Origin: Candidatus Intestinimonas stercorigallinarum
GTDB taxonomy: Bacteria; Bacillota; Clostridia; Oscillospirales; Oscillospiraceae
Direction of reading: 5' to 3'
Assembly (NCBI GenBank): GCA_019115345.1
Contig: DXDV01000228.1
Coordinates: 1 to 33,238 of the forward strand
DNA length: 33,238 nt
Part shown: piece by piece, positions 7,604-15,378 of the stretch
How the letters are laid out: every line of letters begins with the position of its first letter
Numbering within the stretch: position 1 is the first letter of the stretch
Program-made: the position numbers and the translations under genes
The notes under the pieces: generated by a model
The model's input: the letters and a program-made list of their open reading frames with translations, nothing else
The model's database searches: none
Told to the model about the DNA's origin: nothing

Positions 7604-8969
7604 GATCGAACGGCGGGCCATGCTCTGCCTCCTCCTGGCCGCCGCCCTCGCCCTGGGCCTGGCGGTGTTCTGCTTCCGCTTCTTCCTCAGCGGCGGGCGG
7701 TGGGTCTCCTTCGCCGCCAACCGGCACCTCTACAACAGCCAGGGGGAGCTCTCGGTGGGCCGGGTGCTGGACCGGGACGGGGACGTCCTCTCCTGGGTGG
7801 ACGAGAACGGAGACCGGGTCTACTACGGCGACGCCACCGTGCGGAAGGCCACCCTCCACGTGGTGGGGGACCCCCAGGGCAGGATCGGCTCCGGGGCCCT
7901 GGTGGCCTTTGCCGACAAGCTCTCGGGCTACAACCCCGTCACCGGGGCATACAGCCTCACCGGGGCGGGCAACGACCTCTACCTCACCATCGACGCCCGG
8001 CTCAACTACGCCGCCTACACCGCCATGAACGGTAAAAAAGGGGCGGTGGGGGTCTACAACTATGAGACCGGGGAGGTGCTCTGCCTCCTCTCCACCCCAA
8101 CCTACGACCCCGCGGACCCGCCGGACATCCAGGAGGGGGACCCGCAGTACGAGGGGGTCTACGTCAACCGCTTCCTCTCCGGCACCTTCGTCCCCGGCTC
8201 GGTGTTCAAGACGGTGACGCTGGCCGCCGCCATCGAGACCCTCCCCGACCTCTTCGGCCGCAGCTTCACCTGCACCGGCTCCTGCCAGGTGGGGGACGAC
8301 GTGGTGACCTGCCCCTCCGCCCACGGGGAGATGGACATCGCCGGGGCCTACGCCAAGTCCTGCAACGGGGTCTTTGCCCAGCTGGCGGTGGAGCTGGGGC
8401 CGGAGGTCCTGGAGCGATATTCCCAGCAGGCCGGCCTTACCGGCCGGTACAGCGTCAGCGGGCTGCGCACGGCGGCGGGGAGCTTCGACTTCTCCGGCGC
8501 CACGGAGAACCAGCTTGGCTGGGCCGGAGTGGGCCAGGACGACGACCGGGTCAACCCGGCGGCCATGATGGTCTACATGGGAGCCATCGCCAACGGCGGA
8601 AAGGCCGCCGTCCCCCAGCTGGTCCTGAAAACGGTCACCTCCCTGGGCTTCCCCCCCTCCCTCTACCTCAGCCATAAGACGGGAAGGCTCATCGACGCCG
8701 ACACGGCGGCCACCCTGGCCGACCTGATGGCCCGGAACGTCACCGAGAGCTACGGCGCCGGCCGGTTCCCCAACATGGACCTCTGCGCCAAGTCGGGCAC
8801 CGCCGAGGTGGGGGGCGGCAAGGCCCCCACCTCCTGGTTCACCGGCTTTCTCCGCAACGAGGACGCCCCCTACGCCTTCGCCGTGGTGGTGGAGGAGGGG
8901 GGCAGCGGCGCCCAGGCCGCCGGAAACGTGGCCGCCGCCGTGCTGGACCTGCTGGTCAACGGCTATTAG
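7596..8969 (+). CDS. Penicillin-binding protein, class B transpeptidase (PbpA type)
   Basis: The 457-residue protein overlaps the SEDS gene by eight bases and has GAGGTGG ahead of its ATG. One N-terminal membrane helix (residues 9-31) anchors it outside the cell. The transpeptidase motifs are all present: SVFK at 202-205 (catalytic Ser202), SCN at 255-257, and KSGTA at 399-403. It lacks a large N-terminal dimerisation module, so it is shorter than elongation or division PBPs and closer in size to mycobacterial PbpA. It should cross-link the glycan made by the FHA-SEDS partner. Whether the pair serves division, elongation or sporulation cannot be read from sequence. Confidence 0.9.
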   Translation: MRKIERRAMLCLLLAAALALGLAVFCFRFFLSGGRWVSFAANRHLYNSQGELSVGRVLDRDGDVLSWVDENGDRVYYGDATVRKATLHVVGDPQGRIGSGALVAFADKLSGYNPVTGAYSLTGAGNDLYLTIDARLNYAAYTAMNGKKGAVGVYNYETGEVLCLLSTPTYDPADPPDIQEGDPQYEGVYVNRFLSGTFVPGSVFKTVTLAAAIETLPDLFGRSFTCTGSCQVGDDVVTCPSAHGEMDIAGAYAKSCNGVFAQLAVELGPEVLERYSQQAGLTGRYSVSGLRTAAGSFDFSGATENQLGWAGVGQDDDRVNPAAMMVYMGAIANGGKAAVPQLVLKTVTSLGFPPSLYLSHKTGRLIDADTAATLADLMARNVTESYGAGRFPNMDLCAKSGTAEVGGGKAPTSWFTGFLRNEDAPYAFAVVVEEGGSGAQAAGNVAAAVLDLLVNGY

Positions 8970-9085
8970 CAGCATGAAAACAAAAATTCCGGCGGGAGAC
9001 TCGACAGACTTGAGCCTGAAGGAGGGACGGCCCCCAGGAGGCGGCGGAGCAGCGGGAGTGGGCAGCGGACGCTGCGGAGGCACTG

Positions 9086-9427
9086 ATGAAATGGCAGAAC
9101 CTCCTGTGAAGGAAAACTGCTTTGCAGAATTTTGGAGGGACACTTGCCTTCCGAGACGCCCTGCCCCACCCCCTGGACCCGGAGGACCTGGTCCGCCGGG
9201 CGAACGCCGCCCTGGACGGCCCCTCCTCGGGAAGGAGACTATCTTTGGGGCAAAAACTCCGTTTTTCGGTTGTTTTGGCCGCCGTTCTGGCGGCGGCCAT
9301 CCACTTCAACGTGCTGGACGCCCTTCTTCCTGGGAGATGCCTCCTCCGCTGATGCCCTGGTGGAGCGGGTGGTCCAGCCGGTTATTGACAAGGATCACGC
9401 CTTTACAGTCGGACGGTCATCCCCTGA
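9086..9427 (+). pseudogene. Probable frameshifted gene remnant
   Basis: G/C-ending codons typical of this genome run in one frame from about 9155 to 9330 (DALPHPLDPEDLVRRANAALDG, shown here only in part, then LRFSVVLAAVLAAA) and stop at a TGA. The same pattern then resumes in another frame (GDASSADALVERVVQPVID). Upstream, ATG AAA TGG CAG AAC CTC CTG TGA follows a GGAGG. Together this suggests a small membrane protein with a soluble N-terminal helix and one membrane helix, broken by at least one or two frameshifts. The remaining sequence from 8970 to 9085 shows no supported gene. Sequencing error is an alternative. The family was not recognised. Confidence 0.35.
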
Positions 9428-9438
9428 CACACGAACAG

Positions 9439-9495
9439 AAAAAGCCCCCCTCCGGGCGGCGCGGGTCTCCCCGCCGCCGCCCCGGAGAGGGGCTT
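9439..9495 (-). terminator. Terminator of the DUF1538/PII unit
   Basis: On the minus strand GCCCCTCTCCGGGGCGGCG pairs with CGCCGCCCGGAGGGGGGC and is followed by TTTTTC. It lies 18 bases after the PII-like stop codon. Confidence 0.75.
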
Positions 9496-9512
9496 CCATC
9501 GTTTTGTTTTTC

Positions 9513-10199
9513 TCAGCTCTCCCGCCAGGAGAGGCCCATGGCGTGCTCCACGGGCAGGGAGAAGAGGACGCCCCGGCTCTCTGTGGCCGCGCCGGCGGCG
9601 TGGTTCACCGCCTCCATGATGGGCTGGCGCAGTTCCCGGGGGACCAGGATGGTCACGATGTCCTTTTCCGGCCAGACGCCGCTCTCGCCGCTCTTCTCGT
9701 CGGCCTCCCCCATCCGGCGGCCGTGGAGGACGGTGCCGCCTCTGGCCCCGGCCGCCTTGGCGGCCTCCATGACGGCGTCGGTGCAGCCGCCGTTGACGAC
9801 GGCCACGATGAGATCGTTTTTCCACTGCTCAGGCATGGCTTCCTCCTGTTCCTTTCCGGCCCTGTGGGCCTGACCGCAGATGTGCCGCGCCGCCGCGCCG
9901 CCGATGGCGGACAGCGGTACGGTAAACAAGATCCCCTTCCCCGGCACAGCCAGCTGGAGCTTTTCCGCCGCCATGCCCAGCAGGGCCGGGATGGTGTGCC
10001 CGGGGGTCAGGGTAAAGACCACGTCCTTCTCCGTATCTCCCAGGCCCAGGTAGTCCAGCAGCTCGGAATTGGCCGTGCCCCGGCCCGGGGTCCCGTAGTG
10101 GAAGGGCAGGCCGCAGCCGGCGAAGAGCTCGGCGGCCCGGACTCCCTTCCCACGGTCCAGGACGATGACCATGAGTCTCACGCGCGTATCCTCTCTCAT
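9513..10199 (-). CDS. Tandem PII-like signalling protein
   Basis: The 228-residue protein begins with an ATG that overlaps the DUF1538 stop by four bases (ATGA), with GGAGGGG upstream, so translation is coupled. It contains two PII/GlnB-like ferredoxin folds. Unit 1 is about residues 8-107 (LMVIVLDRGKGVRAAELFAG ... GKGILFTVPL). Unit 2 is about residues 128-223 (DLIVAVVNGGCTDAVMEAAK, PEKDIVTILVP, ESRGVLFSLPV). Unit 2 carries a longer T-loop-like insertion rich in Gly, Glu and Lys. PII proteins bind nucleotides and plug or gate membrane transporters, such as GlnK on AmtB and SbtB on SbtA. Here the obvious partner is the coupled DUF1538 membrane protein. Ligand and target are inferred. Confidence 0.8.
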   Translation of the reverse strand: MREDTRVRLMVIVLDRGKGVRAAELFAGCGLPFHYGTPGRGTANSELLDYLGLGDTEKDVVFTLTPGHTIPALLGMAAEKLQLAVPGKGILFTVPLSAIGGAAARHICGQAHRAGKEQEEAMPEQWKNDLIVAVVNGGCTDAVMEAAKAAGARGGTVLHGRRMGEADEKSGESGVWPEKDIVTILVPRELRQPIMEAVNHAAGAATESRGVLFSLPVEHAMGLSWRES

Positions 10200-11728
10200 A
10201 GACGCCCCTCCATCCAGTCGGCCTCGTCGTAGACGAGGATGTCATCTCCGGCCTCCGGCAGTCCGGTCCGCGCCTCGCGGAGGGACTTGCGCTCGTACAC
10301 CAGGCCCAGGACCTGGATGGTCACCAGCGGGGTCATGGCCACCATGGCCACCACGCCGAAGGCGTCGGTGAGGACGTTGCCCCCCACCGCCTCGCAGGCC
10401 CCCATGGCAAAGGGCAGGAGGAAGGTGGCGGTCATGGGCCCGGAGGCCACGCCGCCGGAGTCGAAGGCGATGGCGGTAAAGACCTTGGGCACCCGGAAGC
10501 TCAGACCCAGGGCGATGGCGTAGCCGGGGACCAGGAACCACAGGATGGAGACCCCGGTGAGCACCCGCAGCATGGCCATGGCCAGGGCCGCCGACATGCC
10601 GATGGACAGGGCGGTCCCCATGACCTTTTGGGAGATGGCGCCGCCGGTGAGGGTCTCCACCTGCTGATTGAGCACATGGACCGCCGGCTCCGCCGCCACG
10701 ATGAACCAGCCCACCACCATGCCGATGGGGATGAGCACCCAGTTGTACTGAAGCTGGGCCACCTGAGCGCCGATGAAGTGGCCCGCCGGCATGAAGCCTA
10801 CGTTGACCCCCGTCAGGAAGAGGACCAGACCTACATAGGTATAGATCAGTCCCACCACGATCTTGATGAGCTGCCGCCGCCGCATGCGCAGGGCCGCGAT
10901 CTGGAAGATCCCGAAAAAGATCACGATGGGGGCAAGGCCCAGGGCCACCTCCTCCACATAGGTCGGAAAGCCGGAGAGGAAATACCGCCCCACATCGGCG
11001 GTGGTCTCCAGGTCGGGGATGGCGAAGGGTGTGTAGCTCAGATCGGAGGAATTGTAGCACAGGCCCAGGATCATCACCGCCAGGATGGGCCCCACGCTGC
11101 ACAGCGCCACCACGCCAAAGCTGTCGGCCTCCGAGTCGGCGTGCTTTCGCAGGGCCGCGAGCCCGGCGCCCATGGACATGATGAAGGGGACCGTGATGGG
11201 GCCCGTGGTCACACCGCCGGAGTCGAAGGCCACCGCCAGGAACTCCTTGGGGACCAGAAAGGCCAGGAGGAACACCACGGCGTAGCAGCCGATGAGCAGC
11301 CGGTTCAGCGACCAGCCGTACTTGGCCCGCAGCAGCGCCACCACCAGGAAGAAGCCCACGCCGGCCGCCACCGTGAGGATGATGACCAGGTCGGGCACCG
11401 CCGGCACCTGCCGGGCCAGCACCTGAAGATCGGGCTCGGCAATGGTGACGAAGGCCCCGATGAGAAAGCACAGGGGGGCCAACAGCCAGAGCCTGCGTCC
11501 GTTGGCGATCTGTCCGCCGATGCCGTCGCCAATGGGCATCATGGCGATGTCCGTGCCCAGGGAGAAGAATCCCACGCCCACGATCAGCAGCAGCGCCCCC
11601 ACCAGAAAGAGCATCAGAGAGGCCACCGGCATGGGGGCCGCCGTGAAGCTGAGGATGAGGACGATGCCGGTGATGGGCAGCACCGACGAGAGGGCTTCCA
11701 ACACCTTTTCCTTGAGTTTTTTGTTCAT
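10196..11728 (-). CDS. DUF1538 multi-pass membrane protein, probable transporter
   Basis: The 510-residue start (MNKKLKEKVLEALSS) has GGGAGG seven bases upstream. The protein is an internal duplication of two DUF1538 halves. AFDSGGV...GP..T occurs at residues 167 and 421, AEP..(Q/H)VL..QV at 97 and 346, and FGVVA at 204 and 457. This regular spacing of about 250 residues is the hallmark of inverted- or tandem-repeat transporters. A charged C-terminal tail (about residues 480-510, ending DEADWMEGRL) would be cytoplasmic and available to a regulator. The substrate is unknown. It is coupled to the tandem PII protein and lies downstream of a MarR gene. Confidence 0.85.
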   Translation of the reverse strand: MNKKLKEKVLEALSSVLPITGIVLILSFTAAPMPVASLMLFLVGALLLIVGVGFFSLGTDIAMMPIGDGIGGQIANGRRLWLLAPLCFLIGAFVTIAEPDLQVLARQVPAVPDLVIILTVAAGVGFFLVVALLRAKYGWSLNRLLIGCYAVVFLLAFLVPKEFLAVAFDSGGVTTGPITVPFIMSMGAGLAALRKHADSEADSFGVVALCSVGPILAVMILGLCYNSSDLSYTPFAIPDLETTADVGRYFLSGFPTYVEEVALGLAPIVIFFGIFQIAALRMRRRQLIKIVVGLIYTYVGLVLFLTGVNVGFMPAGHFIGAQVAQLQYNWVLIPIGMVVGWFIVAAEPAVHVLNQQVETLTGGAISQKVMGTALSIGMSAALAMAMLRVLTGVSILWFLVPGYAIALGLSFRVPKVFTAIAFDSGGVASGPMTATFLLPFAMGACEAVGGNVLTDAFGVVAMVAMTPLVTIQVLGLVYERKSLREARTGLPEAGDDILVYDEADWMEGRL

Positions 11729-11785
11729 TGACGCCTCCCTTTTTCCATTTTTTCCGTATCGGGCCATACAGCCGGAAGGCTCCGC

Positions 11786-11845
11786 CCGAGCAAAGTCGAT
11801 GGGCTTTGAGCGCCGGGGCGTTCAAGGCCCATCGATTTTGCTCGG
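11786..11845. repeat. Long inverted repeat upstream of DUF1538
   Basis: Two 24-base arms (CGAGCAAAGTCGATGGGCTTTGA and its complement, plus one outer pair) are separated by 12 bases. Both mismatches are transitions that give G-U pairs on one RNA strand. It lies between the MarR stop (11868) and the DUF1538 start (11728). There is no T-run, so it is either a stable leader structure, a factor-assisted terminator, or a binding site. Confidence 0.6.
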
Positions 11846-11867
11846 CTCGCGGGGCACAAAGCGGGAC

Positions 11868-12326
11868 TCAGCCGCCGGAGCCGTCCCGATCTTCCCCCTC
11901 CAGCGCCAGTATGGCGTTTTCAGCGATGCGGACGAGCAGCCCCCGGGCCGCCTCCGCCTCCTCCGGGGTCATGCCCCGGGTGAGCAGCGCGATCCACCGT
12001 CTCCTGGCGTCGTACGACGCCTGGACCACCGGCTCGGCAAGCTCCGTGGGGTACAGCCGCCGGACGCGCTTGTCGCTCCCGTCGGCCTCGGAGCGGACAT
12101 AGCCCAGCTCCTCCAGCTTCTGCACCGCCCGGGTGGCCGTCCCCTTGTCGAAGAGGCCCATCCGGGCCAGGTCATACACGCTGCTGCCCCGGTTTTCATA
12201 GATGCGCAGGAGGAAAAACTGCTGCCCGCAGCCGATCCCCCAGCGGGCGAGGGCCCGGTCATAAAAGCGGTTGGCCATCCGATAGGCGATGGAGATGCTC
12301 CGGCCCAGGTATATCAATTCATCCAC
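11868..12326 (-). CDS. MarR-family transcriptional regulator
   Basis: The GTG start at 12326 (152 residues, VDELIYLGRSISIAYRMANR) was chosen because a strong promoter ends at 12372 and AAGGGGG lies about ten bases upstream. The ATG of the longest ORF sits inside that promoter. The central winged helix is visible in SVYDLARMGLFDKGTATRAV and QKLEELGYVRSEADGSDKRV, with the Asp-x-Arg wing region. Such regulators usually repress genes linked to small phenolic or drug-like ligands. Given the position, it may control the DUF1538/PII genes or itself. Confidence 0.85.
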   Translation of the reverse strand: MDELIYLGRSISIAYRMANRFYDRALARWGIGCGQQFFLLRIYENRGSSVYDLARMGLFDKGTATRAVQKLEELGYVRSEADGSDKRVRRLYPTELAEPVVQASYDARRRWIALLTRGMTPEEAEAARGLLVRIAENAILALEGEDRDGSGG

Positions 12327-12371
12327 GCCAACCCAGCCCCCTTCCTCCGACGCTCCAGCAGGTCCGTTTTC

Positions 12372-12400
12372 AGCATACCACAAAATGGTTGCGCAGTCAA
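12372..12400 (-). promoter_or_regulatory. Promoter of the MarR gene
   Basis: On the minus strand TTGACT and TATGCT are separated by 17 bases, and TGG precedes the -10 box. It fixes the MarR start at the downstream GTG. Confidence 0.75.
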
Positions 12401-12419
12401 CGATGAGGCCGTCGGGACC

Positions 12420-13490
12420 TCATCCCTGGGCCTGGAAATACGCCGCGTTCCACTGATAGCACGGGTCATCCGGCTTGTAGCCGCCCGCCCGCCGGTTCCA
12501 CGCCTCGGCCTCGGCGCGGCGGCCCAGCCGGTCCCAGCACACGCACAGCTGGATGCAGGGGAGAAAGCCGTAGCAGTCGGGCTGGACAAAGCCGCCCCTC
12601 CGGTCGTCCCTCGGCAGGCCAAGGGCCAGCTCATACCAGAAAATGGCCCGCCGCCACACCTCCCGCCCCTGGAACCAGGCGCCCAGGGCGCAGCAGATCT
12701 CCGCCCGCGGGTCGTCGTAGCGGAAGCTGTCCAGCAGGGCCTGGAGGGCGCCGGAGCTGTCCCCAAGGCTCTGCCGGCACTGGGAGAGCAGCCGGCAGGC
12801 CTCGATCTCGTCCTCCACCCAGCCGCCGCCCCGGGCCAGAAAGCCCTCCAGCTCCCTGGCCCCGTCGGCGTACCTCCGGTGGTCCATGAGCTCCCGGGCA
12901 TAGTAGAACCGCTCCCGTGGGGAGAACGCCTCCCCGCGGGCCAGCTTGCTTTCATAGATGCGCAGGTTCCGGTCCGGGTCGCCGGGCCCCTCCTTCCGGT
13001 GGGTCACCGCCGCCTGGGACCAGATCACCCTTCCGAAGGGGGAAATGGCCTCGTGGACCGCCCCCTCCCACAGGTCCCGGCCCAAATTCCGCACCACCCG
13101 CTCCCGGAAGCAGGTGTAGGTGGGGCGTCCCTCCCCGTCCAGGCCGCTGTGGTAGGGCATCATCACCACGTCCACATCGGGCTCAAGGCTGTCCTTGAGG
13201 GTCAGGAAGGCCGCCCGGTCCTCCGGCAGGAGCACATCGTCGGCGTCCAGCCACATGAGATAGTCCATCCGCCCCTTGGAGAAGGCGAAGTTCCGGGCCG
13301 CCGCGAAGTCATCGGTCCAGGGGAAGTCGTATACCCGGTCGGTGTAGGACAGGGCCACTCCTTTTGTGCCGTCGGTGCTGCCGGTGTCCACGATGACCAC
13401 CTCGTCCACCAGACCGGCGGCGCTGTCCAGACAGCGGCCCAGCACCTCCTCCTCGTTCTTCACGATCATGCACAGGCTGATCGTCGCCAT
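12420..13490 (-). CDS. Family 2 glycosyltransferase with a helical-repeat C-terminus
   Basis: The 356-residue start (MATISLCMIVKNEEEVLGRC) has GGAGGAGGT about five bases upstream. Residues 1-200 are a GT-A fold: IVDTGSTDGT binds the nucleotide sugar and WLDADDVLLP carries the acidic metal-binding motif. From about residue 220 there are TPR-like helices (YYARELMDHRRYADGARELE, LLSQCRQSLG). This is the common layout of Clostridial glycosyltransferases that modify peptides, flagellin or teichoic-type polymers, but the acceptor is unknown. It lies 75 bases after uridine phosphorylase and may be read through from it. Confidence 0.85.
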   Translation of the reverse strand: MATISLCMIVKNEEEVLGRCLDSAAGLVDEVVIVDTGSTDGTKGVALSYTDRVYDFPWTDDFAAARNFAFSKGRMDYLMWLDADDVLLPEDRAAFLTLKDSLEPDVDVVMMPYHSGLDGEGRPTYTCFRERVVRNLGRDLWEGAVHEAISPFGRVIWSQAAVTHRKEGPGDPDRNLRIYESKLARGEAFSPRERFYYARELMDHRRYADGARELEGFLARGGGWVEDEIEACRLLSQCRQSLGDSSGALQALLDSFRYDDPRAEICCALGAWFQGREVWRRAIFWYELALGLPRDDRRGGFVQPDCYGFLPCIQLCVCWDRLGRRAEAEAWNRRAGGYKPDDPCYQWNAAYFQAQG

Positions 13491-13564
13491 GGGACCACCT
13501 CCTCCATCCAGCGTATGCGCCGGAGTCCGAGGAGGTGACAACAGCCTCTCCGGGGGGCCGGGAC

Positions 13565-14332
13565 TCAGCCCTTCCGGTCCGCCTCGATGAGGAGCTTGAG
13601 GGCCTCGACGCCCACCTCGATGGCGGCGGAGAGGTCGTGGCTCTCCTTCTGGTCCAGGCCGGCGGCCTCCCGCTCCTGGTTCCAGATCACGTGGAAGCAG
13701 GAGCCGCAGCGCACCCCCAGGGCGGCGGCGCAGCAGAAGAGGGCGGCCGACTCCATCTCGGAGGCCAGGACGCCCAGGCGCTTCCACGCCTCCCACTTGG
13801 CCTGGAGCTCATAGCTCACCGGCATGCGGGCGGGGTCGTGCTGGCCGTAGAAGGAGTCCTTGCACTGGACCACCCCGGCGTGCCAGGGCTTGCCCAGGTT
13901 TTTGGCCGCCTGGACCAGGGCCTCCTGGACCCGGTAGTCGGAGACGGCGGGGAACTCGATGGGGGCGTACTCCCGGCTGGCCCCCTCGTGGCGGACGGCG
14001 CCGGTGGCGATCACCACGTCGTCGCTCTGGACCTGGAGGGCGATGCCCCCGCAGGTGCCCACCCGGATGAAGGTGTCGGCCCCGATGGCCCGGAGCTCCT
14101 CCATGGCGATGACGGCGGAGGGGCCGCCGATGCCGGTGGAGCAGACCGAGACCTTCTCCCCCAGCAGCGTGCCGCTGTAAACCGTGTACTCCCGGTTGGA
14201 CTGGACCTTCACCGGGTCGTCGAAATAGGCGGCGATCTTCTCGCACCGGCCGGGGTCCCCCGGCAGGATGCAGTACCGGCCCACGTCGCCTTTTTTACAT
14301 TGGATGTGAAATTGAAGCGTATGCTGCTGCAT
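13565..14332 (-). CDS. udp: Uridine phosphorylase
   Basis: The 255-residue start ([18 protein letters not shown]) has AGGAGGAG directly upstream. The nucleoside phosphorylase-I fold is clear: [15 protein letters not shown] for phosphate binding, [28 protein letters not shown] and EMESAALF near the C-terminus. It cleaves uridine to uracil and ribose-1-phosphate in the cytosol for pyrimidine salvage. The length is usual for Udp. A close relative with purine preference cannot be fully excluded, but overall match favours uridine. Confidence 0.85.
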   Translation of the reverse strand: MQQHTLQFHIQCKKGDVGRYCILPGDPGRCEKIAAYFDDPVKVQSNREYTVYSGTLLGEKVSVCSTGIGGPSAVIAMEELRAIGADTFIRVGTCGGIALQVQSDDVVIATGAVRHEGASREYAPIEFPAVSDYRVQEALVQAAKNLGKPWHAGVVQCKDSFYGQHDPARMPVSYELQAKWEAWKRLGVLASEMESAALFCCAAALGVRCGSCFHVIWNQEREAAGLDQKESHDLSAAIEVGVEALKLLIEADRKG

Positions 14333-14409
14333 CTGCTCTCCTCCTGAAGCGTTTGGTATGGTTTCACTGCGACAATGGCTGAATTCCACAAAAGCGGCTG
14401 CCGCCGCGG

Positions 14410-14434
14410 GAATAAACCGCTTTGGGGTTTATTC
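14410..14434 (-). promoter_or_regulatory. Hairpin or operator at the udp transcription start
   Basis: GAATAAACC and GGTTTATTC are perfect inverted 9-base arms around a 7-base loop. On the minus strand the element begins within a few bases of the predicted transcription start (about 14438). It may be an operator or a 5'-protective RNA stem. Confidence 0.45.
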
Positions 14435-14444
14435 AGCAGATATC

Positions 14445-14473
14445 ATTGTACCACCTCCCGCCGTTTTTTGCAA
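14445..14473 (-). promoter_or_regulatory. Promoter of udp
   Basis: On the minus strand TTGCAA and TACAAT are 17 bases apart, with TGG before the -10 box. The leader to the ATG at 14332 is about 105 bases. Confidence 0.7.
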
Positions 14474-14512
14474 GGAATCCGCCATGACCGCCCCGGTTGT
14501 AACCATTTGTAA

Positions 14513-14541
14513 TTGCAATTTTTCCTGCGTTTCGGTAGAAT
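14513..14541 (+). promoter_or_regulatory. Promoter of the exported unknown protein
   Basis: TTGCAA and TAGAAT are separated by 17 bases. It is divergent from the udp promoter, with 39 bases between the two -35 boxes. The leader to 14645 is about 97 bases. Confidence 0.65.
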
Positions 14542-14644
14542 GTAGAATGATCATGGGGCATTGTCCCCTGCCCGTCTCTCCGTGAGACCGGCGCTCTCAT
14601 TTCAAAAGACGCGGCGGACCTCCGCCGTTGGAAAGAAGGCTGTT

Positions 14645-15337
14645 ATGAAACGAAGCGCTCTCCTGTGCGTGCTGGCCCTGCTGCTGGGGACGCTGGCCGG
14701 TCTGCTCCTCAACGTCAGCCGGCTGGGCGGACAGGGGCTTTTGGCGTCGGGTGCGCCCGCCGCCACGCCGGCGGCCAACGCCGCCCTCCAGATCTCCCCC
14801 GGCATGGCCGCCGACTCAGACGCCGAAAGCAACCTCCCTCTGCTGGACGCGGCAAGCCAGGTCCTGACGGCCCTCAAGGAGGGCAACATCCAGAGCCTGG
14901 CCGCCCTCATCGACCCGGAGCGGGGCGTCACCTTCACCCCCTACTCCACGGTAGACCCCCACAGCGACCTCACCTTCACCCCCGATCAGCTCTCCCAGGC
15001 CACCGTCAACGGCACCCGCTACGTCTGGGGCTACACCCAGGGGAAGGGGGACGCCATCACCATGACCCTGCCGGAGTATCTGGGGGCCTACGTCTTTGAC
15101 GCCGACTATACCCAGGCCCCCATCATCGGCGTGGACCACGTCATCGCCTCCGGCAACTCCCTGGAAAATGTGGAGGACGCCTACCCGGAGGACCGGTTTG
15201 TGGAGTTCTATTTTCCCGGGCAGGACCCCGCCTCCGGCGGCCTGGATTGGAGCGCCCTCAAGCTGGTCTTCAGCGACCCGGAGCACGCCGGCGATCACCG
15301 GCTGGTGGGCGTCATCCACAGCGAGTGGACCATCTGA
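14645..15337 (+). CDS. Exported or membrane-anchored unknown protein
   Basis: The 230-residue start (MKRSALLCVLALLLGTLAGL) has AGAAGG five to six bases upstream. The long hydrophobic N-terminus is a signal anchor or signal peptide. No lipobox is evident. A low-complexity Ala/Pro linker (residues 38-50) leads to a soluble domain: DAASQVLTALKEGNIQSLAA, HSDLTFTPDQLSQATVNGTR and a C-terminal LDWSALKLVFSDPEHAGDHR. The alternating helix-plus-barrel look resembles NTF2/SnoaL-like extracellular domains, but no family was recognised. It stands alone between its own promoter and a terminator. Confidence 0.7.
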   Translation: MKRSALLCVLALLLGTLAGLLLNVSRLGGQGLLASGAPAATPAANAALQISPGMAADSDAESNLPLLDAASQVLTALKEGNIQSLAALIDPERGVTFTPYSTVDPHSDLTFTPDQLSQATVNGTRYVWGYTQGKGDAITMTLPEYLGAYVFDADYTQAPIIGVDHVIASGNSLENVEDAYPEDRFVEFYFPGQDPASGGLDWSALKLVFSDPEHAGDHRLVGVIHSEWTI

Positions 15338-15346
15338 CACGACAGG

Positions 15347-15378
15347 AAAAGACCCGGATGCCAGCATCCGGGTCTTTT
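15347..15378 (+). terminator. Bidirectional terminator between convergent genes
   Basis: AAAAGACCCGGATG and CATCCGGGTCTTTT form a perfect 14-bp stem around CCAG. It ends the plus-strand unknown gene, and its last base touches the histidine kinase stop codon, so it also ends the minus-strand transporter locus. Confidence 0.85.

Noticed and set aside
5711-7720. 669-residue minus-strand ORF
   Set aside because: Antisense of the FHA-SEDS gene. It arises because G/C-ending codons leave few stops on the opposite strand.
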